Positions 46,582 to 56,800 of a stretch of 64,000 nucleotides of DNA are shown here, piece by piece (position 1 is the first letter of the stretch; every line of letters begins with the position of its first letter). Position numbers and translations under genes: made by a program. The stretch spans positions 3,844,001-3,908,000 of the forward strand of contig NZ_PGER01000001.1 in NCBI RefSeq assembly GCF_002797935.1, written 5' to 3'. Under the pieces are notes generated by a model. That model was given only the letters and a program-made list of their open reading frames with translations. It made no database searches and was not told the origin of the DNA. This DNA comes from Flavobacterium sp. 1 (GTDB lineage: Bacteria; Bacteroidota; Bacteroidia; Flavobacteriales; Flavobacteriaceae).

Positions 46582-47019
46582 ATGAAAGTAAAAAAAGAAA
46601 TTAAAAATGGGTACTTTATTTTTATCTGCATAGGAACATATTTCCTATTAATGGAATTCTTAGGCTTGTCCAATCTTTTCTATTTAAGGCTATTGAATAT
46701 CGTTTTCATTGTTTATGCCGTAAATGATACACTCCAATCGAGAATCGCCCACAATAAGAAAAAATTTGTCCCAAATGCTTTGGCTGCATTAATAACTTCG
46801 TTAGTTGGTGTAACTTTATCTATTCTTGGGCTGTTGATTTATAGCTATATGCGAGGTGGCGATAAATACATTAATAGCTTATCCGAAACTTTCCTATTCG
46901 GCGGTCACCCTTCTATTAACATGTATTGCTTGACTTTGTTTTTTGAAGGAATAGCCTCTTCGGTAGTTGTCACTATGTTACTCATGCTGTATTATAACGA
47001 CAAATTTGTCGCCGATTAA
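46582..47019 (+). CDS. Small multi-spanning membrane protein (unknown; DUF4199-like at best)
   Basis: 145 residues with four hydrophobic helices (about 10-30, 33-50, 66-90 and 110-140) and short basic loops. The size and helix pattern are like the DUF4199 family common in Bacteroidota, but the match is only by appearance. It has a TAAATTTA -7-like box at 46514-46521 and stands between ribF and bioB with no functional link visible. Confidence 0.6.
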   Translation: MKVKKEIKNGYFIFICIGTYFLLMEFLGLSNLFYLRLLNIVFIVYAVNDTLQSRIAHNKKKFVPNALAALITSLVGVTLSILGLLIYSYMRGGDKYINSLSETFLFGGHPSINMYCLTLFFEGIASSVVVTMLLMLYYNDKFVAD

Positions 47020-47115
47020 ACTATTTTAATCCATTCGCAATAAGTCTTTTTAAAGTCCGTTCGTTGGTTGTTTATAACAATTTGATTACTTTTGAACCAT
47101 CAAAATAAAGGATCA

Positions 47116-48201
47116 ATGAGTATCACAAAACACAACTGGACTAAAGAAGAAATAATTGCTATTTATAATAAACCTATGATGGATCTGCTTTTTGAAGCAG
47201 CTACTGTCCATAGAGAACACCATGACCCAAATGTAGTTCAAGTCTCTACTTTGGTTTCTATCAAAACAGGCGGCTGTTCTGAAGATTGCGGCTATTGTCC
47301 GCAAGCTGCCAGATATAACACTGGGGTTGAAGGAAACAATTTAATGTCTGTAAATCAGGTAAAAGAGCAGGCTATTCAAGCTAAATCTGGAGGTTCTTCA
47401 CGCGTATGCATGGGAGCTGCCTGGAGAAATGTAAAAGATGGTCCCGAATTTGATCAGGTTTTGGAAATGGTCCGTACCATCAACAAAATGGACATGGAAG
47501 TATGCTGTACTTTGGGCATGATTACCGAAAATCAAGCGCAGCGATTGGCCGAAGCTGGACTTTATGCTTACAATCACAATTTAGACACTTCGGAGGATTA
47601 TTACAAAGAAGTAATCTCTACCCGTGGATTTGAAGACCGTTTACAAACCATAGAGAACGTTCGTAAAACCAGCGTTACAGTATGCAGCGGCGGTATTATA
47701 GGAATGGGAGAAAGTATCGAAGACAGAGCTGGAATGCTAGTTGCTCTATCTACTTTGAACCCGCAGCCTGAATCAGTGCCAATCAATGCATTAGTTGCTG
47801 TAGAAGGTACTCCTATGCAGGACGAAAAACCGGTAGAAATTTGGGAAATGATCCGAATGGTTGCTACCACGAGAATTGTTATGCCAGAAACTCAGGTTCG
47901 TTTATCTGCTGGAAGAATGAATATGAGCCGCGAAGGTCAAGCAATGTGTTTCTTTGCTGGTGCCAATTCTATTTTTGCTGGTGATAAATTACTGACGACT
48001 CCTAATCCGGATGTAAACGAAGACATGAAAATGTTTGATTTTTTAGGGCTGAAACCTCAAAAACCATTTAAAAAAGCGGCGCAAAGACCAACTGTGGAAG
48101 CTGCTGATTCTCAATTTGAATCTCTTGGCGAAAAACCAAAATGGACTCGCCCAAATCATACTATTGAGAAAAATCTGGAAGTTTCTATCAAAGGAAAATA
48201 A
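47116..48201 (+). CDS. bioB: Biotin synthase
   Basis: A radical SAM enzyme that inserts sulfur into dethiobiotin. From ATG 47116 (MSITKHNWTKEEI) it is 361 residues; ATG 47092 would add 8 residues with no homology expected. The cluster motif CSEDCGYCPQ (Cys54, Cys58, Cys61) binds the SAM 4Fe-4S cluster. CMGAAWRN, HNLDTS, VCSGGIIGMGE, RLSAGR and AGANSIFAGDKLLTT are typical. It has a C-terminal extension beyond residue 320 (KPQKPFKKAAQRP). No other biotin gene is next to it. Confidence 0.95.
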   Translation: MSITKHNWTKEEIIAIYNKPMMDLLFEAATVHREHHDPNVVQVSTLVSIKTGGCSEDCGYCPQAARYNTGVEGNNLMSVNQVKEQAIQAKSGGSSRVCMGAAWRNVKDGPEFDQVLEMVRTINKMDMEVCCTLGMITENQAQRLAEAGLYAYNHNLDTSEDYYKEVISTRGFEDRLQTIENVRKTSVTVCSGGIIGMGESIEDRAGMLVALSTLNPQPESVPINALVAVEGTPMQDEKPVEIWEMIRMVATTRIVMPETQVRLSAGRMNMSREGQAMCFFAGANSIFAGDKLLTTPNPDVNEDMKMFDFLGLKPQKPFKKAAQRPTVEAADSQFESLGEKPKWTRPNHTIEKNLEVSIKGK

Positions 48202-48220
48202 ACTTGGTTTTATATAAATT

Positions 48221-48253
48221 AAAAACCCAATTTCAAGTTGAAATTGGGTTTTT
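48221..48253. terminator. Terminator after bioB
   Basis: Perfect 16-bp arms starting AAAAACCCAATTTCAA and ending GGGTTTTT. It lies between bioB and the convergent giant surface-protein gene. Confidence 0.8.
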
Positions 48254-48401
48254 AATTTTATTACAGATACAGAATAAATTATACCTTTTAGAAATAAATA
48301 TAAAACAGTTTTTTTGTTAAACCGAACCCTCTCCACACGAGCGACAGCAACTGGCGAAGGAAAGGGAAATAAAATTGGATTATTTTATATTTCTAATGGT
48401 A

Positions 48402-51400
48402 TTAATCATGAAAAATTATTTTCTCACTCACTTTTTTTCCATTTTCCAATTGAGTCATGACAATTAATACTTGATCACTGGACACCAAATGATTTATAAT
48501 AAATTCATTTTTATCCACTTTATTATTCTCATAAAGCAAACTTCCTTTCAAATCGTATACTTTTACCGAAGACATGATTTGGTCAAAAGAGTTAATTTTT
48601 ATTTGGCTGTTATTTAGTGAAACGACAACTCCTTTTCCATTCGCATCAAAATCATCTGTACTTAATGATGTATTATTATAACGAAGCACAAAACGATTCT
48701 TAAACTCTCCAATTGCTGTTGTAAAGGAATAAGAGCCTTTGGTCAGATCATAAATAGTGTTGATTGTTTTATCTTCTAAATAAATAGCTCGATTAGTCAA
48801 AACACCATCAGCCTTCTCAATACTGATTTGAAATGTTCCTGCTAAAGTGGTTTTATAACCCAATGGCACTTCATCTGCCGCATCAAATGGCAGCCTGCGT
48901 CCCTGAATAGTATAATTTTTTGAATTATTTATACTAAAAAAATCTACATAGGCATTCCCGTTAAGAATTGCACCATCATACAAATTATCAAAATCATTTG
49001 TCGCCCCCGTTACATAACCAACCAATAATTGTTTGAAAGCCCCGCCGTCATTGGTTAAATTCAGCCAAATTCTATTTTTTTCAATTTTTGCTGTTTTATC
49101 AATACCCGCCTGTTTGAAAAATTGGCTGTTACCTCCAACAGTCGAAACCCTCATCGAATTAGTAAATGTAAAATCTCCTGCAATTTTGCTGACTACAAAA
49201 AAGGACTGACCCGCCGCAATGTTACCAGAAGGCAATACTCCATCTCCAATTCCATCTCCATTTACATCAGTGCTTTTGGCAGCCATGGCAGTAGCCACCC
49301 CTCCTGTAAAATTATAAGTAGCATAATCATCAGAAGTATATACAAATTTAGTTCCCGCATTATTTAATGTTCTAGAAGTGTTGTGGGTCCAGAAATACAA
49401 GGCTCCATTAATTACTGAAGCATTATCAGTAATAAATAAATCGGCGTTTATTGCAGAAGCATAAGGATTTCCTATCAAATTAGTTTTCAACTCTCCTTGA
49501 GCTGTTATAGAAATGGAACCGTTATATGGCACTCCGATAAATTCAGCGTTTTGAAGAGGCGTATATCGCGGCACCCGAGCAATATAACCCTTTCCTTTAG
49601 TCATTATACTGCTTGAAGTTTCTGCAACCCAAGCTCCATCAGCATAACTCCAATATCTATCGCTGGAAGGCGACAAAAGTCCCAGTGTTTGATCTGCTAC
49701 AGGCGAACTCCAATACACATAATCAAAATCTTTTACAGCAGAAGTAGTGCGTTTATAAATAATATTTCCTGAATTGACAGCCGTATCGCTGCCCTGAACT
49801 AAACTCGCATTATTCTCAAATGTAAAACTAGTAGAAGAATCTATATCAAGAGCCCCGTCTATAAACAATACAACTCCTGAATTAACAATAACTGAACCTG
49901 AGTGAATTTGGCATGAACACATATTCGTATCTGCTGAAACTGTAAATAATGTTCCTCCATTAAAAATAACTCTTTGTGAAAGAGATGGCAAACCATTTGA
50001 CCAAGTACTGCCATCCCAAGAGGTCTCCGAAATTGGAGATGATGCAATCGAAATATTTGCAGAATTAGCAGAAAAACACCTGCCTTCTGAAACGGTTACG
50101 GTATAATCTCCTGTTGCCAACCCCGGAATAGTCACGGTTGTGCCGCTACCGGAATACGTATCGCCTGAACTAAAATTTAAAATCCAATCCCCAGTCGGTA
50201 ATCCGCTTAACGCAGCACTTCCAGCAGGCCTGCTACAGCTAATTTGCTGTACTGATCCAACCACTGGCGCAGTTGGTGCTGAATCAATATCAACCTGAAT
50301 TACATTAGACGGTGTTGCTACTGTACCGCAGACAACGTTTGAAGACCGCACTCTGTAATAATAACTAAACCCAGAAGCTAGTGATATCACCGAAACAGAT
50401 GTAACATTCCCTACATATAAATCATTATAACCCGACACGAAAGTACTAAATGCCGGATCTGTAGAAACATCTAAATAATAAGCAGTAGCATCAGAGACTG
50501 CATTCCAATTGGCATTGAAACCGCTGCACAATACATTCGTTGCACCAATAGCTGTTGGAGAATTTATTTGCTTCGTGTCATAGGTAATTACATTCGAACT
50601 GGTACTCACCCCACAATTGCTGTTTTTTCGAACCCTATAGTAAATATTCCCAGGCGGTACTCCTGTCACTGCATAGCTCGTTACATTACCTACATTTAAA
50701 TTATTAAACCCCGAAACAAAATTAGTGAAACCACTATCTGTTGCAGCATCCAGCAAATAACTTACCGCACCCGCAGATGCTACCCAATTTGCCGTAAAAT
50801 TACTACTGCAGTCTACTCCCGTTCCAGCCGATGCCGTCACAACACTGGCAGATCCAACCGAAAAAGTAACTGCATTAGGACTGCTCACGCCAATTAATGA
50901 AACGGTCACTCTATAATCACCCGGTGATAAACCAGTTAAATTCTTTGTAGTTGCTGAAAAACCAGCGTTTCCTATTTCTTGCCAATAATAAGTATAGGGA
51001 TCTATCCATTCTGGAGTGTTTTGGAACGTTCCATTGTTGCCGGCTGGATAAGAATAGATTGTAGTTCCAGAACCTACAGCAATATTATACCCTGCAATGA
51101 TTCCTGATTCATAACCGGAATAAGTAGTTAGTCCAATTGCCAGAGCAACAATGCCACTTGCTGAAAGTGCTGTACTATACAATCCTAACTTTGCTATTTG
51201 TCCTGTAAATGAATCTCCTGTTGCATTATAGACACCGCTTCCAATCTTAGTATTATAAGAGGAACTGCCGTAGTTTGAAGTAGTGACTACTCCGCCAGTA
51301 ACGGCAACACTAACTCCGTTTAAATATATCTTGACAGTAGAACCATTTCCTACGGCCGCTATATGATGCCAAGAACCATCGCCAAGAGAAGCTGGGAGAG

Positions 51401-53273
51401 TGGCAGTAACTGCTCCTGTTGCAGGTGTAGACAACTCAATAGTTGATGAATTTGCAAACCCAAACTCTATAGCATCATTCTGCCCAAACAAACTCATCCT
51501 GCCCGTAACATCGGCAATATTAAATTTTATCCAGCCCTCAATAGTGAAAGCGCTTTTATTGGAAAGCAAAGGACTTCCTAAATCAATGTAGTCATTATCG
51601 GCACTGATAAATTTTATAGCATTGTTCATGTTAGTTATCGTAATCGCGCCATCAGTGCCTGCCGCACACGAAGCCTCTGTCACAGTGGCCGTAGGAACAG
51701 GCAGCAGAGGAAAAATAGTCATTACTGCCGATGCATTAGAACAGCCAGCCACAGTATAAGCTATAGTAAACGTTCCTCCAGCACTTGCAGCTAAATTGAC
51801 TTCACCCGTCGAAGCGTTCAAACTCAGACCCGGCGGCGTAGCCGAATATGTTCCACCTGAAGCCCCCGTTTGCGTAACTGCTACTTTACCAATAGCAATA
51901 TAAGCATTACCCGGATAGGATATTGTAGGCGGCGGTTTAAATTGATACACTTGTCCTGATGCAGGTCTGGACGCTATAGTGGTGGTAAATGTTCCAGATT
52001 GTGCCGTTGGACTTGCTCCTGAATCGCTTAAGGTTAAATAATTCCCATTTGCATCATAAATCCCAATAGTAGCCGAGGGCGATTTTACGGCAATTGCTTC
52101 TTGGTTATAATAATACTCTATTAAATTAGTGCCCTCATACAGCCATATTTGAAAAGATATTACATCTCCATTGGCTGTATGATCCCATTTTTGATGGTAC
52201 CATTCTATTTTAAATATCCTATTAGGAGCAGCATCAGTCGTAATATATCTGATTTTCTCTGTGCATTTCAAATCATCCCAAAGGGGCATCAAAGCAGGTT
52301 TTATTAATGCAGCATTTGTCGCGCTGTTTGCCGCATTCTGAGCATTTGTAATCGTTGGTGATCCAAAAGTAAGCCAGCCGTTTGGTGAAACTATTACATT
52401 TGTATAAGTAGTACCCGCAAACGTAAATGGAAAGTTTAGCGGAATGGGATTTGTAATACCGTCATCATCTACTGCACCAATCCCTCCAACCGGCGAAGTT
52501 CCAGTCAGGATCCCATAAGTGGCTGCCGATGCAGTAAAACAATATTTACTGGCTATAAGACCCGCTGTTGATGGCGGCGTAAATCTATAAATTTGTCCTG
52601 ATGCTGGCTTTGTACTAATGTTATCAGTAAAAACAGTATAATCAGCCGATGGACTTGCTCCAGAATTTGTAAGTGCTAAATAATTTCCATTTGCATCGCA
52701 CATTCCAATTGATGCACCACCCGAACTATTGGAAACCGCTGTGGCACCTTGACTATATAAATATTCAATTACATTGGTAGTTTCAAAAAACCAAACCTGA
52801 AACGAAACCGTATCTCCCGAAGATTGAGCATCCCATTTTTGCTGACTCCATTCCACTTTAAACCGTCTGTGCGGATAAATGCCGGTTGTTATATATCTTG
52901 GTTTTACTGTACACTTTAAATCATCCCATAAAGGAAACAAAACAGGTTTTACAACAGCTGCATTTGCTAGTGAATTGGTACTGTTTTGAGCATCTGTTAC
53001 TGTAGGCGTCCCAAAACTAAGCCAGCCATTGGGCGAAACCTGTATTGAAGAATAAACTGTACCTGCAAAAGTAACAGCAAACGGCAAAGTAATACTCGTA
53101 GAAACACCCGTGTCTGCTGTCGCAGTCAGTGATGTATCAACAACTCCAGCAACTCCTGTAAGCGAAATGTAACTCCCTTGTATGGCCGTAAAAGTATAAC
53201 TGCTTACAGTCTGGCCAAAAGAAAATTGAAACATTGATAACAATGCAGCAATTAAAAACAATATTTTTTTCAT
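48402..53273 (-). CDS. Giant T9SS-exported surface protein 1 (LamG and FN3-like, type C sorting domain)
   Basis: 1623 residues; signal peptide ends near FSFGQ (residue 21). Two tandem domains of about 220 residues (about 22-245 and 250-465) share PFAVTFAGTVYSS/PFTFAGTTYTN and SPNGWLSFG/SPNGWLTFG. A LamG-like lectin domain (about 570-720, FTIEGWIKF, DGSWHHIAAVGNGSTVKIYLNG) and FN3-like repeats (about 830-1020, two similar units with YYRVR) follow. A conserved module of about 350 residues shared with the next two proteins (YWSSPVADQTLG, NLIGNPYASAI) leads to the type C sorting domain (INSFDQIMSSVKVYDLKGSLLYE). It probably acts as a surface adhesin or glycan-binding protein. No catalytic motif is seen. 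Confidence 0.85.
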   Translation of the reverse strand: MKKILFLIAALLSMFQFSFGQTVSSYTFTAIQGSYISLTGVAGVVDTSLTATADTGVSTSITLPFAVTFAGTVYSSIQVSPNGWLSFGTPTVTDAQNSTNSLANAAVVKPVLFPLWDDLKCTVKPRYITTGIYPHRRFKVEWSQQKWDAQSSGDTVSFQVWFFETTNVIEYLYSQGATAVSNSSGGASIGMCDANGNYLALTNSGASPSADYTVFTDNISTKPASGQIYRFTPPSTAGLIASKYCFTASAATYGILTGTSPVGGIGAVDDDGITNPIPLNFPFTFAGTTYTNVIVSPNGWLTFGSPTITNAQNAANSATNAALIKPALMPLWDDLKCTEKIRYITTDAAPNRIFKIEWYHQKWDHTANGDVISFQIWLYEGTNLIEYYYNQEAIAVKSPSATIGIYDANGNYLTLSDSGASPTAQSGTFTTTIASRPASGQVYQFKPPPTISYPGNAYIAIGKVAVTQTGASGGTYSATPPGLSLNASTGEVNLAASAGGTFTIAYTVAGCSNASAVMTIFPLLPVPTATVTEASCAAGTDGAITITNMNNAIKFISADNDYIDLGSPLLSNKSAFTIEGWIKFNIADVTGRMSLFGQNDAIEFGFANSSTIELSTPATGAVTATLPASLGDGSWHHIAAVGNGSTVKIYLNGVSVAVTGGVVTTSNYGSSSYNTKIGSGVYNATGDSFTGQIAKLGLYSTALSASGIVALAIGLTTYSGYESGIIAGYNIAVGSGTTIYSYPAGNNGTFQNTPEWIDPYTYYWQEIGNAGFSATTKNLTGLSPGDYRVTVSLIGVSSPNAVTFSVGSASVVTASAGTGVDCSSNFTANWVASAGAVSYLLDAATDSGFTNFVSGFNNLNVGNVTSYAVTGVPPGNIYYRVRKNSNCGVSTSSNVITYDTKQINSPTAIGATNVLCSGFNANWNAVSDATAYYLDVSTDPAFSTFVSGYNDLYVGNVTSVSVISLASGFSYYYRVRSSNVVCGTVATPSNVIQVDIDSAPTAPVVGSVQQISCSRPAGSAALSGLPTGDWILNFSSGDTYSGSGTTVTIPGLATGDYTVTVSEGRCFSANSANISIASSPISETSWDGSTWSNGLPSLSQRVIFNGGTLFTVSADTNMCSCQIHSGSVIVNSGVVLFIDGALDIDSSTSFTFENNASLVQGSDTAVNSGNIIYKRTTSAVKDFDYVYWSSPVADQTLGLLSPSSDRYWSYADGAWVAETSSSIMTKGKGYIARVPRYTPLQNAEFIGVPYNGSISITAQGELKTNLIGNPYASAINADLFITDNASVINGALYFWTHNTSRTLNNAGTKFVYTSDDYATYNFTGGVATAMAAKSTDVNGDGIGDGVLPSGNIAAGQSFFVVSKIAGDFTFTNSMRVSTVGGNSQFFKQAGIDKTAKIEKNRIWLNLTNDGGAFKQLLVGYVTGATNDFDNLYDGAILNGNAYVDFFSINNSKNYTIQGRRLPFDAADEVPLGYKTTLAGTFQISIEKADGVLTNRAIYLEDKTINTIYDLTKGSYSFTTAIGEFKNRFVLRYNNTSLSTDDFDANGKGVVVSLNNSQIKINSFDQIMSSVKVYDLKGSLLYENNKVDKNEFIINHLVSSDQVLIVMTQLENGKKVSEKIIFHD

Positions 53274-53719
53274 TTCTAAGAGGGATTAGAATAATACTCA
53301 CTACAAAACAGCCAACTATTAACTATTCGAAAATTATCAGCTAATTGCAATACATTTTTAAATAACAAACTTCATATTCAGTAACCAAAAAATGATTAAT
53401 ACCTAATCTATACTGTCATAATAATAGCTATAACATAAATTGTTTATTTTCAAAGGTTTAAATATTTCACTTGATTATATAAATTTAATGAACGAAATCA
53501 AATAAATCGTATAAAAGCACTTTTTATCGATTAAATACATGTTTATGTGTTATTTTGCATATATTAACTTATAAAAATGTGTTTTTTAATAAAAATAAAA
53601 TATCAACGAACTAATCCTACAATATGCGGGGTTACTTCTTCATCAGCATGAAGTTTGCGACTGTTAAACGTCATTGACGGCTAAACCGCACTCCATTAGG
53701 GTATATAGGTTCATTAAAC

Positions 53720-53771
53720 CCAGAATCCGCATTAGAAATCTAATGCATCTGAAGTCTAATGCGGATTCTGG
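53720..53771. repeat. Perfect 17-bp inverted repeat
   Basis: CCAGAATCCGCATTAGA and TCTAATGCGGATTCTGG flank an 18-base loop that holds a third TCTAATGC copy. Not followed by a T run, so unlikely to be a simple terminator. Confidence 0.65.
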
Positions 53772-53816
53772 ATTTAATATTATGCACCGTGTATATCCAA
53801 TAACTATAAACAAAAA

Positions 53817-53844
53817 ATCCCATTCTGAATAAACAGAATGGGAT
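53817..53844 (-). terminator. Terminator of giant surface protein 2
   Basis: ATCCCATTCTG and CAGAATGGGAT arms, with an A run on the minus-strand exit side (53812-53817), just past the gene stop. Confidence 0.75.
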
Positions 53845-53869
53845 TCTAAAATTTTAAAATAATTATTGG

Positions 53870-56800
53870 TTAATCGTGAAAAATAATTTCTTCACTTATC
53901 CATTTGCCGTCTTCCAGCTGCACCATGACAATCATAAACTGATTACTGGCATTTAAAGTGTCAATAATAAATTCATTTTTGTCTACTTTGTTTTTTTCAT
54001 ACAGCAAGCTTCCTTTTAAATCATATACTTTTACAGAACTCATAGTCTGGTCAAAAGAATTGATCTTTATCTCACGATTTCTTACAGATACAAAAACTCC
54101 TTTTCCTTTGGTTTCAACATCACCTGTTCCCAATTTAGAAGTATTATTCATATAACGCAGTACAAAACGGTCATTAAATACCCCAATTTCGGTTGCAAAA
54201 GAATATGATCCAGCCTTTAAATCATGAATAGTATTAGTCTGTTTATCTTCCAGATAAATAGCCTGATTCACCATACTGCCATCAACATTATCAATACCAA
54301 TCTGGAATGTTCCTGCTATTGTACTTTTATACCCCAATGGCACTTCATCGGCTTTATCAAAAGGCAAACCGCGGCCCTGGATAGTATAATTCTTGGAATT
54401 ATTAACACTATAAAAATCTACATAAGCATTCCCATTGCGGGTTACGCCATCATATAATTTATCAAAATCATTGGTCGCTCCTGTAATGTAGCCCACCAAT
54501 AATTGCTTGAAAGCACCTTCATCATTGTTCAAATTCAGCCAAATCCTATCTTTCTCAATCTTTGCCCTTTTCTTAGTGCTCGATGGCTTGAAAAATTGAC
54601 TGTTATTGTTGACATCGCCATTTTCATAATCAAATCGCATCGAATTATTAAAGGTAAAGTCACCGTCATTATCATTAATTACAAAAAAGGATTGCCCAGC
54701 GGCTATTTTACCTGAAGGAATTATTGTAGCCGAAGGGGGTATTGTGCCATTATTAATAGCATTTTGGATGCTAGGTGCTGTGCCAATTGATCCTGTCAAA
54801 CTAAATGCAGCGTAATCATCAGCATCATACTTATATGTAGTTCCATCTAATCTTCTAGCACTGAAGTGCGTCCAAAAATACAAGGCTCCAGTAATTATTG
54901 AATTAGCAGGATCAAGTATAAACGCTTCAGCATCTATGGCAGAAGGATATGGATTCCCAATTAAATTGCTTCTATTAGCCCCTTGTGCAGTTATTGTTCT
55001 AATTCCGTTATTTGGCACTCCATTAAACTCAACACTTTGTTTTGAAGGCACAGCTGTACGATAACGAATAATATATCCTCTGCCGATATCCATTGTAGTA
55101 CCACTAGTTTGTGCTACCCAAGCCCCATTAGTATATCTGAAGTATCTGTCACTCGTGTACAAAGCACCCAGCGTTTGACCCGCAACCGGTGAACTCCAGT
55201 ACTCATAATCTAAATCTTGCAATAAAGGAGTGCTGCGTTTGTAAGTGATTGATCCGATATTTACTGCATTATCATTAGTCTGTATCAAACTCGCATTGTT
55301 CTCGAATATCAAAGTTCCTCCTGTTTCCACAGTCAAACCTTCCACAATATTTAAAACTCCTCCTACATCAATTTTAACTGAGGCACCATTCTTTACAGTA
55401 CAGGAACAAGCATCTATTGCGGCTGAAGTAACATAAGATCCAGCAGCAAATTCAACATTCTCATCTGATGTTGGAGCCACACTCGCAACAGAGTCTTTAA
55501 ACCATCCCGACCCATTCCATGTCTTTGTAACAATATCAACATTAACTATAGCTGATGAAACAGAAGTTCCAAATGCATCGGTAACTGTAAAAGTATAATT
55601 ACCGCCTGTCAAATTTGAGAGCGTGAATATATTTCCTGAACCAGAAATGGTACTGCCCACCCCGTCTTTTGTTACATTAAGAGTCCAGCTGCCAGCCGGC
55701 AGATTATTAAATGATATACTTCCTTTAGTATTACACTTAACTGGGATTACAAGATCGGGAGTTGGAGCCGGAGGCGCTATTGAAGTTAAAGTAACACCCA
55801 AAGAACTTGGACAAAACATATTATTAGCAGTAACAGTAACGTTACCGCTTTGGAATTCAGTACCTGTCGTAACTGTTATTTGATTAGTTCCACCACCAGC
55901 TGTAATACTCCAGCCTCCTGGAACAAACCAAGTATAGCTAGTAGCACCAGGTATAGCAACAATACTAAAAGTGGCCGAAGTCTTTTCAGAAAAAGTAGTA
56001 GTACCGCCAGATGCAATAGCGGTTCCGCCATTAAGCGAAATACCTCCTGAATCTGGCTTAACATTCAATATTACATCTATAGCAAAACTCTTAGGACAGC
56101 TCGGGGAAGCACTTGTAGTAGTTATTCCTGTTATCTGCAATGTTTTACCATTATCAGTACTTGATAAAATTCTTGTATCAAAAGTAGCTTCTCCAGCTAC
56201 TTCGGTTAAACCTGTAATTGGAGTTTGTGCAACGCCGTTTATAGTGTAGTCAACTCTTGAAGTACTGCCTGATAATAAACCTGTCAGTTTTATTGTCGCT
56301 GGCGAATTATCACACGAAAAAATTATTTGGGATGCTGATGTTAATGTTGGAGCAGGGTTTATTAGAATTGCTCCCGAAACTGAACTTGTAACCAGCGGTG
56401 CACATGTTCCACTAACAACACAATAATAATAAGTTGTTCCAGCTGTTGTAGTAGGCGGTGTATAACTGGACAATGTTGCTGACCCAATAGATGTACCACC
56501 AGAATTACTTGCTGTTGCATTACTATACCACTGATAACCTAGACCAGCTCCTGTAGCCATTACCAACATGGCGGTGGCCGTTCCGTTTAAGCAAATTGTT
56601 TGTGCTGGTGTTACCTGACTGCTTATTGCAGGCAAGCCATTAATTAGAATTGCTCCAGAAACTGCACTTATCGCCGAAGAACCACACCCTCCAGTTACGA
56701 CACAATAATAATATTTTGTACCAGCAGCAGTAGTTAGTGGCGTATAACTTGATGATGTTGCTCCACTTATAAGTGTTCCTCCAGAATTACTTGCCGTTGA

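Larger units (their letters stand above)
53274..53869. other. Intergenic region with palindromes
   Basis: The first 300 bases next to the giant gene start are A/T rich and should hold its promoter. Bases 53625-53700 contain a CGTCA/TGACGG and CACTCC arrangement resembling the end of repeat copy B. A 17-bp inverted repeat (53720-53771) and a terminator (53817-53844) follow. No gene. Confidence 0.5.
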
